DNA from: Perkinsela sp. pyNocScin1
Lineage: Eukaryota; Euglenozoa; Kinetoplastea; Prokinetoplastida; Perkinselidae
Length of the DNA: 64,000 nt
Direction: 5' to 3'
Assembly (NCBI GenBank): GCA_964019655.1
Contig: CAXHTR010000003.1
Location: 1-64,000 of the forward strand
Positions 47,901 through 56,883 of this stretch are shown here, piece after piece (position 1 is the stretch's first letter; every line of letters starts with the position of its first letter). The notes beneath the pieces were generated by a model. The model was not told where the DNA came from. It did no database searches and saw only the letters and a list, made by a program, of their open reading frames with translations. The position numbers and the translations under genes are program-made.

Positions 47901-49034
47901 CTTGATGAGAGATGTCTTCTCGCATATGAGTATCTTGCAGATTACTATCTCACAAAGGAGAGTGATGTTGATGCAGCAGAAGATATTTACCTCCAGGCAA
48001 TTCATAGACTTGATGGTGCGCAGTACATCTCGATGTGCTATCGGTATGCCCTGTTCCTGCATAACCAAGGTGGAAGGTTGGGTCAAGGTAGCATCGATTT
48101 TGAAGGACTGGGGTCGATGAATTTGTCGAACAGTGAGGCTCTCATTGCGCAAGCAGTGTATCTCTCACTTTTTCTAGATGAATCGGATAGAAATATTGCA
48201 CAGGTCCAATTCATAAAGTCTGTACTAAAGGCTGATTCACAAGAGGAATCTGAAGTGTATGTTAAGCCGCTTTTGAATGAAAAGCATATTGCGCTTTGCT
48301 ATCTGCAATGCACTAATAAAATTGCTGAAATTGCTCGGGCTATTCAACAAGCAGCAAAGAATGCAAGTGACGAGAGGTCCATGGACATTTACGCCTCTCT
48401 TAGCAAGAAAAGCTCTTCGCTGTTTAAAAAAACCCGCGACAACATGATTGAGTCCACTTTCAAATGGAGGCTACAAGACTTTTTATTCGAGCCAGTGCAT
48501 GAAATCCTACTCGAGCAATGTACTCAAGGCATAGAATTAACAGAAAATCAATTGAAGCAATGGGACAACGTCAAAAAAATAGACAAGCTCTTTAAAGACG
48601 CAATAGCGCTAGAACCCGGCAACACTTGCTATCTGCAGCACTATGCCTTCTTCCTAGCCAACTGGATGACGAACATACCCGAAGCCGGAAAAGCTTATTT
48701 AAAGTGCATCAGTCTAAAACCACGAAACACCGCGTGTTTGCGTACTGCTATATCATTTTTTCAGCAGTACGGCCTGGACTTTGGTATCTCGTCTTTCATA
48801 GATATCGCACGGGTATTGCACAAAGAGCTTATCGATGCGTCGGGCAAGGAGGTTGCAAATATAGAGAGGTATATTGAGTTTTTACAAAGTATCAAGGATG
48901 ATACTTTGATACAAAAATTACATAGAGAACTGCAAGTAGTTCTTGAAGATGGAGACAAGGACAAAAAGAATTTGGAAGAGATTTTGCATGGTCAGGATAC
49001 TGAACTAAAAAATCTCCTTCCCGAAAAAGAATGA
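45000..49034 (+). CDS. Large TPR-repeat protein
   Basis: This 1344-residue protein is filled with helical repeats from about residue 260 to 1290. Clear tetratricopeptide units include LANAYLAIGKPEFAYPMLQEAIEL (about 455), QALSTYKEI, RASALYEKSLSLGESNPYSY (about 680), YAEAVEQYLKAI (about 755) and DAAEDIYLQAIHRL (about 990). The first ~160 residues are low-complexity, Ser/Lys-rich. No catalytic domain is seen, so it is probably a scaffold. The start is uncertain: the ATG at 45000 gives a presequence-like MKRRNTFISILSLSVARGY, while an acceptor-like CTTTCAG at 45036-45042 would favour the ATG at 45081. Intraflagellar transport, anaphase-promoting and RNA-processing TPR proteins were considered; none fits by eye. 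Confidence 0.78.
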   Translation: MKRRNTFISILSLSVARGYTTQQHIVSMGLSPYQKNLPSCETSNRKAKASKCSALDREASESKKSSMNVKESVVKSIKADRNSQGKEGRSQEFSICVAHESDSIGNWRIGAENTVDSTKSAADDATCIFRRSKSADIGDGEANIDRKMIKGEINLQNVVKSCQTVLSEALHLHYEKEKPHLALPMYRASRRKLTSQQLASCDTISDAFIRVDVNYAKCIEDCFEHLFNSHTKVFVDLRSKHFENASTRVHYRAWKGMLRASELYREAIEQLVDRGKASSAIKLQLRLVECYRKIDLLKKAKGTLLACKEHIPSAESQQYDIGLLSHVEWNIPLYDIFAAFYLEPIEKGLQTLHAHIKDPCDLSQEAIWYANIFFAKRSVLFCRHVRQIAGAYENALRVKPNCYPLMIELAHFLQHMSSQPHSSIDWYAESIKYLRKNIDLPNIENWILPHTLHNLANAYLAIGKPEFAYPMLQEAIELYSIDKSNYVKTYKAQLVLAGAFERCGLIDQALSTYKEIIFFARQAAKCHSTLQIDVMDQWSFLNAGEVYCRFAVLLKSINRSSDARQLFTDALLLKDTDLATRIECIYSYGDVLRRDGRSTQAALLDDYLFAIVMQNGDKIRLPWKSWQERITQLDASSRFTQALETYDFISGNKCYFSPTESVDIARKYAEYLQMHKQYERASALYEKSLSLGESNPYSYVQHAWCLAKLGRAKQAETVFRQGLSFLETHNSDKKWDECFCIGEFGVFLHERDRYAEAVEQYLKAINAKSSLKSVNYAQTCANLGVLSHTQGKTDEREKWFSAACAQKPVQISAWFLCIDTYITSEEVELGLKVAKEMLQLFPKHTGSISLRMAKLLATRKPLSTYQVASMLVLAMKAELTTACQESKPHLQVLQHLCIHTQNLQALAEFAMLLNYKMRQYSEAELCYEILHKRVPSDINIALHYGKLAVDKLEKLTLGRQLFEHVLKLDERCLLAYEYLADYYLTKESDVDAAEDIYLQAIHRLDGAQYISMCYRYALFLHNQGGRLGQGSIDFEGLGSMNLSNSEALIAQAVYLSLFLDESDRNIAQVQFIKSVLKADSQEESEVYVKPLLNEKHIALCYLQCTNKIAEIARAIQQAAKNASDERSMDIYASLSKKSSSLFKKTRDNMIESTFKWRLQDFLFEPVHEILLEQCTQGIELTENQLKQWDNVKKIDKLFKDAIALEPGNTCYLQHYAFFLANWMTNIPEAGKAYLKCISLKPRNTACLRTAISFFQQYGLDFGISSFIDIARVLHKELIDASGKEVANIERYIEFLQSIKDDTLIQKLHRELQVVLEDGDKDKKNLEEILHGQDTELKNLLPEKE

Positions 49035-49146
49035 TCAGAAGGAGAAGTGAAAGGCCCAAGAAAGCATAACCTTTAAGCTAATTTTTCTTAAAATTTGGTT
49101 CTTGATTTCCTCATACCACCCTACAAAAACTTTTGAAACATCTCGA

Positions 49147-51063
49147 ATGAAAGATGAAACGCCTACCTTCGGTAACGCTTACACTATAGGCTATACAAAA
49201 AAAAATTCACCGAAACTTACCCTCCATGAAGAAGTGCGACAGCTCATTACTTGCATGATAACATCAGAAGGCTCAGCGCGCTGGAAAATCATCGTTGCTG
49301 ATAGCTTTGGCCAGTCCATCATTCGATCACTCTTTTCAACCAGCCATTTGAAGATGATCGGTGTCACACTTATCTTGTCGATCGATGGAGCAAGGGAACA
49401 TATGAAAGATGTCCCTGCAGCTTATTTCATGCTGGCATCCACGGAAAACTTGAAACTGTGTGCCCGTGATATTGTTGCCAAACAATATGCAGAGTTTCGT
49501 CTTTTTTTTCTGGAGCAATGCTCAACAAGAGCCATTGAAACTCTTGCGAGCTGTATACGAGAAGTAACTTCCATAGAAAACGTATTTTTTTATGACACAC
49601 CTATGCAGTTCTTCGTTCTGCACAGAAATCTTTACACCCTGCTTACATCTGTGAGCGTACAGGACATGAAAAAAGCACAGCTTCAGAGCACGCAAAGTCC
49701 TCGTATAGCTGACTCCATTTCAGCCGAATTACGGGATCTGTTTGAAATTGCACAGTTGAAACCAAGCATAGCTTACATACAAAGTCCTATTGCACAGTCC
49801 ATCGCACAAAATCTTGCGTCCGAGGCAATCCCTGCTAAAGCATCAGCCTTAAGTGGTGGCAATCATATTCTTCTCCTTCTTGACCGAAATTTCGATTTAC
49901 TTACCCCAATACGAACCCCGTTTTCATATGGTGAGCTCCTTGTAGATTTACTCAGGTTTGAAAAGAATATGTTTTTCTTATCGGACAAAGACACACAGGA
50001 TGTACTCAGGAGCGAAATAGCTAAAATGACCCATGTGCTACATCGAAAAGGTAATCAAAAGACCATCGACGTGAGTTGTGACGCCTTCTGGGAAAAGTTT
50101 CAGTCTGCAGATATTGGTGACCTGTGTGAGCAGCTTGAAACATCCCTACACGCTTTTCAGCTCGATAAAGATGCGATAGCAAAAAAAGAAGGCCCAGTCT
50201 CGCTCATGGGCTCTACATCTGAACTTCTGATGCGAAAAGCCTCGCTAGACAAGCATTCAATTCTCAGCAAGATTCTCCTGCTTTTCATAAATGATCGCTC
50301 ACTTGACGAATACAATGACATTGGCACAAAAATTATAGACGCTTTTCAAAGAGGTGCGACAGTGGACTTCACCCACAAGGTCACCTACCTTATCGCATCT
50401 AATGAGTCCAAAGGCTCGTGGACCGATCGAGGCCGCCTCCTTCTCATTTTCACGGTTTATGCACATGCCTTAGAAGAAAAAATTAAAGGAAACCTTAATC
50501 TGACTGAGCTTATTTGTGCAAAGCTCAGTGGCCTCTTTCCGACACAGGAAAAACACAGCAAAAGGATCTTGCATTGCGCAAAGAATATTTATCTCAACGA
50601 GCTACAGAATTTGGAGCGAAAAAACAAACCGTTCGGCTGGATTGATCAGACGATTTCATCTGCAGCTAAAACAATTTCACACTCGATGCATGGGGCGAGC
50701 AGCGGAGTCACGTTTCCACTTACGGAGCTTGTCGACGGTATTGCTAAAAAATCGAAGAAGATAGAAACATTGAGCACGAAATTCGCTACGATAAGCGGCC
50801 ATTTTGAAAACAGTAGGCAAAAAAAAATGCTTGAGCGCTTGCATTGGAACGCAAGCAAGGAAGAAAGCACAGGGAGAGAGCAAGCTGGGAAAGAAAAAGA
50901 TTTAACCATTGCCATTTGCATTATTGGCGGCTACACACTTGGTGAATACTTTGACTTAGTGCGCTGGCAAAATCGAACGGAAAATAGCAGAATTAACGTG
51001 CTGTTTGGAGGTTCTGATGTAATTTGTGGCCGTGAACTTTTGCAACAACTGCTTGATGAGTGA
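49147..51063 (+). CDS. SLY1: Sec1/Munc18-family vesicle fusion protein, Sly1-like
   Basis: The 638-residue protein (ATG at 49147; upstream only a TTG) is an SM protein. Domain 1 shows WKIIVADSFGQSIIRSLFS and VTLILSIDGAREHM. The central block ILLLLDRNFDLLTPIRTPFSYGELL (about 240-264) is the family's best-kept motif, and the C-terminus has AICIIGGYTLGEYFDLVRW (about 595) and INVLFGGSDVICG, as in Sly1. SM proteins clamp SNARE bundles for fusion; Sly1 acts between ER and Golgi. Vps45 and Sec1 have different endings, so Sly1 is my preference but not certain. Together with Sec24 and p24 it gives this window three early-secretory genes. Confidence 0.85.
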   Translation: MKDETPTFGNAYTIGYTKKNSPKLTLHEEVRQLITCMITSEGSARWKIIVADSFGQSIIRSLFSTSHLKMIGVTLILSIDGAREHMKDVPAAYFMLASTENLKLCARDIVAKQYAEFRLFFLEQCSTRAIETLASCIREVTSIENVFFYDTPMQFFVLHRNLYTLLTSVSVQDMKKAQLQSTQSPRIADSISAELRDLFEIAQLKPSIAYIQSPIAQSIAQNLASEAIPAKASALSGGNHILLLLDRNFDLLTPIRTPFSYGELLVDLLRFEKNMFFLSDKDTQDVLRSEIAKMTHVLHRKGNQKTIDVSCDAFWEKFQSADIGDLCEQLETSLHAFQLDKDAIAKKEGPVSLMGSTSELLMRKASLDKHSILSKILLLFINDRSLDEYNDIGTKIIDAFQRGATVDFTHKVTYLIASNESKGSWTDRGRLLLIFTVYAHALEEKIKGNLNLTELICAKLSGLFPTQEKHSKRILHCAKNIYLNELQNLERKNKPFGWIDQTISSAAKTISHSMHGASSGVTFPLTELVDGIAKKSKKIETLSTKFATISGHFENSRQKKMLERLHWNASKEESTGREQAGKEKDLTIAICIIGGYTLGEYFDLVRWQNRTENSRINVLFGGSDVICGRELLQQLLDE

Positions 51064-51138
51064 ATTGGAACGCTTATCACATTAAACTTGCCGTACGCAT
51101 TCATATTCAAATGTTTGAATTTCATGTTTTAATTCATC

Positions 51139-53229
51139 ATGCTTCATAACGACGCTGCCGCGCTAGACGCTCGCCAATTTCAGGTGACCGAGAAGAAAAC
51201 ACCAGAACTAAATGACATGCGTAGTTGCTTCGTCATCGATGGCCTACCTCGAGTAGTTGCAAGCAAGCTTTCCGTTTTGCTGCAGGCGTCCTGTAATTTC
51301 ATAAAAAAACACGGAATCGTGATTAAGGCTTTCGAAATGCCCAGTGACCCTGAGACCGGAGGTTCATGCGGATTTATGTTTGTTGAATGTGCGAGCAAGA
51401 CTGATAGCGAGAAGATCTTGATGCTGCAGGACGCTCGATTCGATACGCTTCACAGGCTCAAGATCAACGCCTGGTGTGATTTCAACGAAAACTTATCACC
51501 GCTGACTAGAAACACTTACGATACGATAACCTCTGGTATCAGCGACATGCCATGCCCATTTTCCTTTCTGGAGGATAAGACAGGCAGAGAACAGGTGCTC
51601 ATTAAGTCTGGCTCTTCTTATGATGTTCAAATCTTCTGGCACGATCCACACATGAACGTCAAACAGATGCCCATCACTGTACCGGCAGGCTCGCGGAATG
51701 ATTCGAGTGACGAAGTAGTCGTTGCGCCACGTGAGTGGACAGAGCTTGACCGAATCCGGAAGCGCGTGCAAAAAGACTTCCCCAAATGGTCACCGCTTGG
51801 GTCATATGTAATGTCTCTCGAAGAAAGCAGCGGATCTATATGGTATACACACGGAAATACATGGTCTTGCATGCTCCGCTTAGATCACCCGAAGATGCAA
51901 GGGTTTGAGATGGGTCCCGTCGAAAATCATGCAATTACATGGTGCAGCTCCAAGTGCATAATCTGGAATCTAGCACTTTGTAAAATGCTGAAAGCTTTTC
52001 CACTTCGTGGCGAAGGCATTGAAGGGCATGCACTGAAGTGGAGTTTTGATGAATCATTCCTTGCTTATTCTCGGCACGACAAGCTCGTTGTGTATGAGCT
52101 TAGAACTATGGAGAAGGCCGCCTTGCCGAACATTGAAAAGGACTCCAAAATTACTTTCTCGTGGTCACCTGACACCTCACTTATCTTTTATAGTGTCGAG
52201 CCGACCCAAGTAGAGAAGCCGGTTCGGATCTACGCACTAGCTGTTGGTCAGGGTTTAGTCTTGACGGAAAAGTCGACGCGCTCGGTGTATAGTGTAGCAA
52301 AAATCCAGATGATCTGGCAAAAGAAGGCGACGAAGTCAGATTGCATTTACTGCGCGATAGTGATGCGTTCTTCCAGCTCACAGCGCAAAGATAAAATCGA
52401 TTTATATCGGTGCGGTGGCAAGGAAATCGGTATCGAGCAAATCGAAGTGTCTGGAAATTTTGTCGCCCTCGAGTGGGATCCGTCCGGCCTTTTCGGGTCA
52501 CGGTTTTGCATTATGAGTGAGGCACGTAAGGCGAAACGCAGCGGTGCGTACAAATTTGAATTTTATCATGTACAGCTCGGCAACATTCGACTCATTAAGT
52601 CCATCGACGATCAGCAATCAAGTGCACTCTTTTGGTCTCCCAAAGGAACGCACGCAGTTGCAAAGACCGATAGCGGTACACTCGAATTTTATCGCATCGA
52701 TAGCGACAATGTAGCGCAGCTACTTCTGCAGGAGCATTATAACTGCTCGAAGGCAACTTGGGATCCTTCCGGTAGATACTTCGTCACTTCGATTCCAGTG
52801 CATGAAACTGAGATAGATACTGGGTACCGCATCTACAATTTTCTGGGACAGCTCCTTTTCCATGCTGAGAAAGAAAAATTCGCGCATGTCCTATGGCGCC
52901 CGCAGCCTCACGACTTCATTTCGATCAAAGATCAGCAGGAAATCCTGAAAACTCTTGAAAAACGCATCAAAGCGTACGAAGAGGAGGAAGAAAATAGAAG
53001 AAGGATCGACCAATCTAACGCTGATAGAATGCGTGATGAAGAGATAAGCAGACACAAAAAAATTATTAGTAGCATCATGAATCACTATGCTGTAGACACG
53101 ACTGAGCGGATTCGGCTTCGCGCGCAGCTCACGACTGTTGATGGTCTCGACATTTTCGATGAGGTACCACGGATCAAGGAAACCATCCTCGATGTCAAGG
53201 AGAGTTATTACCAGTCGACTACCCGATAG
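51139..53229 (+). CDS. EIF3B: Translation initiation factor eIF3 subunit B
   Basis: This 696-residue scaffold subunit of eIF3 has an N-terminal RRM (residues about 30-115; CFVIDGLPRV and SCGFMFVECAS), which docks other subunits. A WD40-like nine-bladed propeller follows (about 180-600), with the eIF3b phrases REWTELDR, PKWSPLGSYVMSLEE, ALKWSFDESFLAYSR and TWDPSGRYFVTS. A charged C-terminal helix (RIKAYEEEEENRRRIDQ) comes last and in other species binds eIF3i/g. eIF2A has a similar propeller but no N-terminal RRM. The start is the first ATG, 75 bases after the upstream stop. Subunit g is encoded in the left unit. Confidence 0.88.
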   Translation: MLHNDAAALDARQFQVTEKKTPELNDMRSCFVIDGLPRVVASKLSVLLQASCNFIKKHGIVIKAFEMPSDPETGGSCGFMFVECASKTDSEKILMLQDARFDTLHRLKINAWCDFNENLSPLTRNTYDTITSGISDMPCPFSFLEDKTGREQVLIKSGSSYDVQIFWHDPHMNVKQMPITVPAGSRNDSSDEVVVAPREWTELDRIRKRVQKDFPKWSPLGSYVMSLEESSGSIWYTHGNTWSCMLRLDHPKMQGFEMGPVENHAITWCSSKCIIWNLALCKMLKAFPLRGEGIEGHALKWSFDESFLAYSRHDKLVVYELRTMEKAALPNIEKDSKITFSWSPDTSLIFYSVEPTQVEKPVRIYALAVGQGLVLTEKSTRSVYSVAKIQMIWQKKATKSDCIYCAIVMRSSSSQRKDKIDLYRCGGKEIGIEQIEVSGNFVALEWDPSGLFGSRFCIMSEARKAKRSGAYKFEFYHVQLGNIRLIKSIDDQQSSALFWSPKGTHAVAKTDSGTLEFYRIDSDNVAQLLLQEHYNCSKATWDPSGRYFVTSIPVHETEIDTGYRIYNFLGQLLFHAEKEKFAHVLWRPQPHDFISIKDQQEILKTLEKRIKAYEEEEENRRRIDQSNADRMRDEEISRHKKIISSIMNHYAVDTTERIRLRAQLTTVDGLDIFDEVPRIKETILDVKESYYQSTTR

Positions 53230-53313
53230 TATCATTTGATGATATTTTTTTTTCTTTGGTGAAGTTCAGCGCTTTATACATCAATATTATCAAATTAACG
53301 ACAACGACGTTCA

Positions 53314-53940
53314 ATGCGACACGGCGGTTTCCAAGATCATTGTGTATTTTTATCAACGATGCTATGCGCTGCATACTCTGAAATTACTTTTGCGTATGCA
53401 CTCACAACAAAGATTGATCCCGGTATAAAAGAGTGCTTTACTGAGCAGCTCACGAAAGACATACCTGTAACTTTTCAGTTTCAAGTTGTGAAAGGTGGAA
53501 AGATGGATGTTATTACATCAGTTGAGGAAATGGACGGCACTGTCATAGAAAACTGGGACATGGCTGCCGACGGGCGCTGGTCAAAGCGCCCATCCGAGAA
53601 TAAAATGGTTTCATTTTGTTTTTCCAATAAGCATGCACGGTGGACCCCAAAATGGGTTAACTTTCATATATACACGTACGACCACCGTCACATTTTGCCG
53701 AGCCCACAAGATCTTGACCCCATCGAAGCGTCCGTCATTAAGCTCAATGAAGAATTGGAGGTTTTGCAGGAAGACCAGCGCATTGTACAAGACCTCGAGA
53801 AAATGCATCGTAAAAATATCGAGCAGACGTCGAGGCACCTCCACCGGTGGGCAATTTTTGACTGCATAGTTGTGCTTGCCGGTGGCATGCTGCAGATTAT
53901 ATTTACGAGGAGATTTTTGAAACTCAGTGCTGGGTGCTAA
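53314..53940 (+). CDS. p24/emp24 family cargo receptor
   Basis: The 208-residue protein is a type I membrane protein of the p24 family, which cycles between ER and Golgi in COPI and COPII vesicles and helps export GPI-anchored proteins. It has a hydrophobic signal region (about 10-29), a GOLD domain with paired cysteines C41 and C107 (IKECFTEQL and VSFCFSN), a coiled coil (LNEELEVLQEDQRIV, about 145-175) and one membrane span near the end (FDCIVVLAGGMLQIIF). The short cytosolic tail, RRFLKLSAGC, has an arginine pair and phenylalanine but no C-terminal KKxx. GPI-anchored surface coats of kinetoplastids make this pathway important. Confidence 0.87.
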   Translation: MRHGGFQDHCVFLSTMLCAAYSEITFAYALTTKIDPGIKECFTEQLTKDIPVTFQFQVVKGGKMDVITSVEEMDGTVIENWDMAADGRWSKRPSENKMVSFCFSNKHARWTPKWVNFHIYTYDHRHILPSPQDLDPIEASVIKLNEELEVLQEDQRIVQDLEKMHRKNIEQTSRHLHRWAIFDCIVVLAGGMLQIIFTRRFLKLSAGC

Positions 53941-54044
53941 GACTTCGTCATGTTCCCAAGATTTTTATGCTCAACATCGACTTTTTATACTTGAAAGTGC
54001 TTATTCGTATGAAAATGCTAAAAATCTAAAGTCATCCCTAAGCT

Positions 54045-56315
54045 ATGGCTCTGCTGGATTCCCCTGTATCATTTAGCCAGAACATACGTGAAGTCTTCTT
54101 GGAAACATGTCAGATTCGCCGAAAAGACCATTACCTAAGCTTGTTGCAGGCCTGTGAGATACGACTTGACCATTCGCGCAGTGAGATTCGAGGGTTGTGC
54201 ACCTCGTTCGCCCCTGAGAATGACATCACTAGGCGCGACCGAGTACTCAGTGAAAAGTTTGAAAAAGGTTCGTTCACGAATTTTCGTGGGACGCTTGTAC
54301 AGATGGAGCCGATCAAGTACTACAGTCGCTCAGCAGCGGGGAACGTACAGCAAGCGACAGAGATTCTATCGCCCGAGACATTGCATCGGTGCCTTGCTTA
54401 CATACACGATATATTAGTATATTTTTCTGGACAGCTTAATGAGCTAGGCTCGAAAAATGCAGACGACAAAAGTGATTTCTTTACATTCTTGGACAATCGC
54501 TTGCGTGCTGTTGGGAAAGACTACGAGTCTCAGTCCATCGCGGGTGACACGCACATGGCCGACATGGCGATGATCTTCCGAATCTATATATTCCGTATGC
54601 TTGAGTGCACACGCACCGATGCTGATTGCAGAAACTTTTCCTCGTTCAAAAAGCTAAATAATGAACGCATGGACGCTGTGCAAGGGAATTTACTCAAATA
54701 TACATTTCATCCGAAGAATGCGTCCCTTTTTAACGAGCTCTTCACCTTCTTTTTGCTGCGCTGCCTGGGTCATGACGCTGAGCTTGATGCGCGCCACTGG
54801 TGGACAGATATTCTTTCTACACGAAGGCAAATGCTCTTTAAGCTCTCTACTAGTCCATTCGCCGCAACAATGGACCCCACCATGATGCTGTGGGTTCTCC
54901 ACGGTGTTCATTTTATTGAGACCGGCCAATGGACTTTATACTGCCAGCTCATTAAGATGCACATCGAGTATAGGCTACACGCGGTGCTCTTGACAAGTGC
55001 ACTATCGTACATTCGCATTCGTGCACTGATCGAAATGTGGGATGGTAGTTCATTGGAATCACAGAAGGTCCGGTACACGGGTTCACTTTCCACAGAATGG
55101 TTATCCAGGATATTGCTCTTTGACCATGTAGAAGCGTTGTGCCACTTTAGCGGCCTTCTAAGCATCAGAGCGCATATTAATTATTCCACAATGCGCTGTG
55201 GATTACAAACGAATCGAAAAGTTTTCTTTGCCAAACGAATCAAAGAGTCCATTCTTCGACCAGTCAAGATGCTTTATGGAGACAATGGAGTACAAAACGT
55301 GCATACTTTGGCTGAACTTCATTCTCAGGTAACACATGAATCGCCGGGCAGTGGTTCTTGCGCAATGCAAGCGTTGCTTGATATGATAACTTGCAAGCTT
55401 TTTCAAGACCAAATGGAATTCAATGAAGCTAATCAGCAGTATCTCCCTTCAGAAAATTCACCTAAAAATATAAGTGTAAACGAACAAGCGACTTGTTGCA
55501 GCGATATCCCGAGAGCTTTTCTCTCGGAAGCTTCCACAAAGCCCCCATCATCGCAAGCAAAAGTCAAAAACTGTAACTTTAGCATATCTTTTCAAAATTT
55601 CGGGAGCTTTGGCCATGAACGCATATCATCACACATGCTGTTCGAGAATTTGGACACATTATTGGAAAGTCGAGCAAATTTTGCAAAGCGCAGTCGCCCT
55701 TTGTGCAGTGATCACAGCAAAAAAATAACAGATGTTGCATTGGTGCAAAGAATTTCAAATCATTTTCCAGTTATGCCGAAATGGTTTGAAGAAGCATGCA
55801 AACTTCTATTTCGAACCTCTTTATTCATACATTCCAGCGTTCGCTGGACCTGGAACATTGCCCCGAGTGACGACTTCAATGCGTATGAAATTTCCCGACT
55901 TTTCGGACACAGCGGGTATCTTTCTGATGTGAATGCAGGGAATTCGCTTGAGATTTTTCATGTCGAACGCGATGCATTAGTCGGCATTGAGGCAAATCCA
56001 TCCCAGTACGCTTGTATCATGACTTTTATCTCATTTTTTACAGAGAAAAGCTGTGCCGAGGAAAAGATTGCGTTCATTAGGCGAGTTACCGCACAAAAGC
56101 CCTTCAAGCTTGTGCAAGTCGTTTTTTTCGCTAAGGACATGGATACGATGGCGCTTGCGAATGAATTTCTTATAAACCAGCCTTATCAGACAGGCATTGA
56201 AATCGATGTGTGGCTCTGTGCAGTAAAAGATAGAAATGACATGCTTGGGAAGCGGAGTGTGCTCGAGTACGCTCTTTGTGCGGTGTGTGCATCGGCTGCA
56301 AAGCTTGTTTCTTAA
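54045..56315 (+). CDS. SAC3: SAC3/GANP-domain protein (TREX-2 mRNA export)
   Basis: The 756-residue protein carries a SAC3/GANP domain at about residues 45-290. Phrases seen are CTSFAPENDITRRDR (the CP-E-R entry), MEPIKYYSRSAAGN (about 87-100; family form VK-x-Y-x-RSAAG), LSPETLHRCLAYI and FLDNRLRAVGKDYESQSI (about 148-165; form D-R-x-R-A-x-x-KD). SAC3 is the scaffold of TREX-2, which couples transcription to mRNA export at the pore. The rest is unlike yeast Sac3: a polar linker (about 460-560) and a C-terminal domain of ~180 residues with LVQVVFFAKDMDTM that I cannot name. I first considered a gamma-tubulin complex protein and dropped it. Confidence 0.82.
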   Translation: MALLDSPVSFSQNIREVFLETCQIRRKDHYLSLLQACEIRLDHSRSEIRGLCTSFAPENDITRRDRVLSEKFEKGSFTNFRGTLVQMEPIKYYSRSAAGNVQQATEILSPETLHRCLAYIHDILVYFSGQLNELGSKNADDKSDFFTFLDNRLRAVGKDYESQSIAGDTHMADMAMIFRIYIFRMLECTRTDADCRNFSSFKKLNNERMDAVQGNLLKYTFHPKNASLFNELFTFFLLRCLGHDAELDARHWWTDILSTRRQMLFKLSTSPFAATMDPTMMLWVLHGVHFIETGQWTLYCQLIKMHIEYRLHAVLLTSALSYIRIRALIEMWDGSSLESQKVRYTGSLSTEWLSRILLFDHVEALCHFSGLLSIRAHINYSTMRCGLQTNRKVFFAKRIKESILRPVKMLYGDNGVQNVHTLAELHSQVTHESPGSGSCAMQALLDMITCKLFQDQMEFNEANQQYLPSENSPKNISVNEQATCCSDIPRAFLSEASTKPPSSQAKVKNCNFSISFQNFGSFGHERISSHMLFENLDTLLESRANFAKRSRPLCSDHSKKITDVALVQRISNHFPVMPKWFEEACKLLFRTSLFIHSSVRWTWNIAPSDDFNAYEISRLFGHSGYLSDVNAGNSLEIFHVERDALVGIEANPSQYACIMTFISFFTEKSCAEEKIAFIRRVTAQKPFKLVQVVFFAKDMDTMALANEFLINQPYQTGIEIDVWLCAVKDRNDMLGKRSVLEYALCAVCASAAKLVS

Positions 56316-56362
56316 ATTAGACCAATGACGATAGTAACACCTTTATGACAGTAAATTCTTGG

Positions 56363-56388
56363 ACTTGTCTGACTATTCATACCTCAAG
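56363..56388 (+). promoter_or_regulatory. Probable spliced-leader acceptor of the HSP10 mRNA
   Basis: ACTTGTCTGACTATTCATAC continues into CTCAAG and ends 10 bases before the ATG at 56399, supporting that start over the in-frame ATG at 56345. Confidence 0.45.
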
Positions 56389-56398
56389 ATTCACAATA

Positions 56399-56704
56399 AT
56401 GATCTCAGCCAGTGTCCGCCATCTCGCGAAAAGCATTAAGCCGCTCGGTAAGCGTGTCCTTATCCGCCGCACAGAGGCCATGAAGGAGACCAAGACCGGT
56501 ATTCTTATTCCAGAGCAAGCCCAGAGTAAGCTCAATGAAGGTACAGTTCTCGCAGTAGCAGCTGGAACGAAAGACTGGAAGCCAACAGTCAAAGTCGGTG
56601 ATACCGTTTTACTCAACGAGTACGGTGGAACGGCAGTCAAGGTCGATGGTGTAGAGATGCACCTGTTTAACGAGGATCAGCTTCTCGGTATCATCAGCAA
56701 ATAA
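56399..56704 (+). CDS. HSP10: Mitochondrial chaperonin HSP10 (GroES)
   Basis: The 101-residue product from the ATG at 56399 is a complete GroES-type co-chaperonin that caps HSP60 in the mitochondrial matrix. Motifs are IKPLGKRVLIRRTEA (about 13-27), the mobile loop ETKTGILIPE (about 32-41; family form T-x-G-G-I-x-[IL]P), GDTVLLNEYGGTAVKVDG (about 66-83) and the end DQLLGIIS. The N-terminal MISASVRHLAKS is a short uncleaved-type mitochondrial signal as in other HSP10 proteins. An in-frame ATG at 56345 would add 18 residues; the splice-acceptor position argues against it. Confidence 0.95.
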   Translation: MISASVRHLAKSIKPLGKRVLIRRTEAMKETKTGILIPEQAQSKLNEGTVLAVAAGTKDWKPTVKVGDTVLLNEYGGTAVKVDGVEMHLFNEDQLLGIISK

Positions 56705-56883
56705 TCGATACGATCCTGGGTACACGCATAGCACCCCGATTCCGCATTTATATGTGATAATCTATCCTATAAGTTTGCGTAGAACTTTCTGCCCTTTGCA
56801 TTTTCCACTTAAGAATGTTTTCCATTCAAAGTGGCATTTTAATGATATTACATCGATGATTGAGCGAAAGTTCCCTTTTTGCA

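Noticed and set aside
51139-53229. eIF2A
   Set aside because: The N-terminal RRM and the WTELDR/WSPLGSYV phrases fit eIF3b.
54045-56315. Gamma-tubulin complex protein
   Set aside because: The RSAAG and DNRLRAVGKD motifs point to SAC3/GANP instead.
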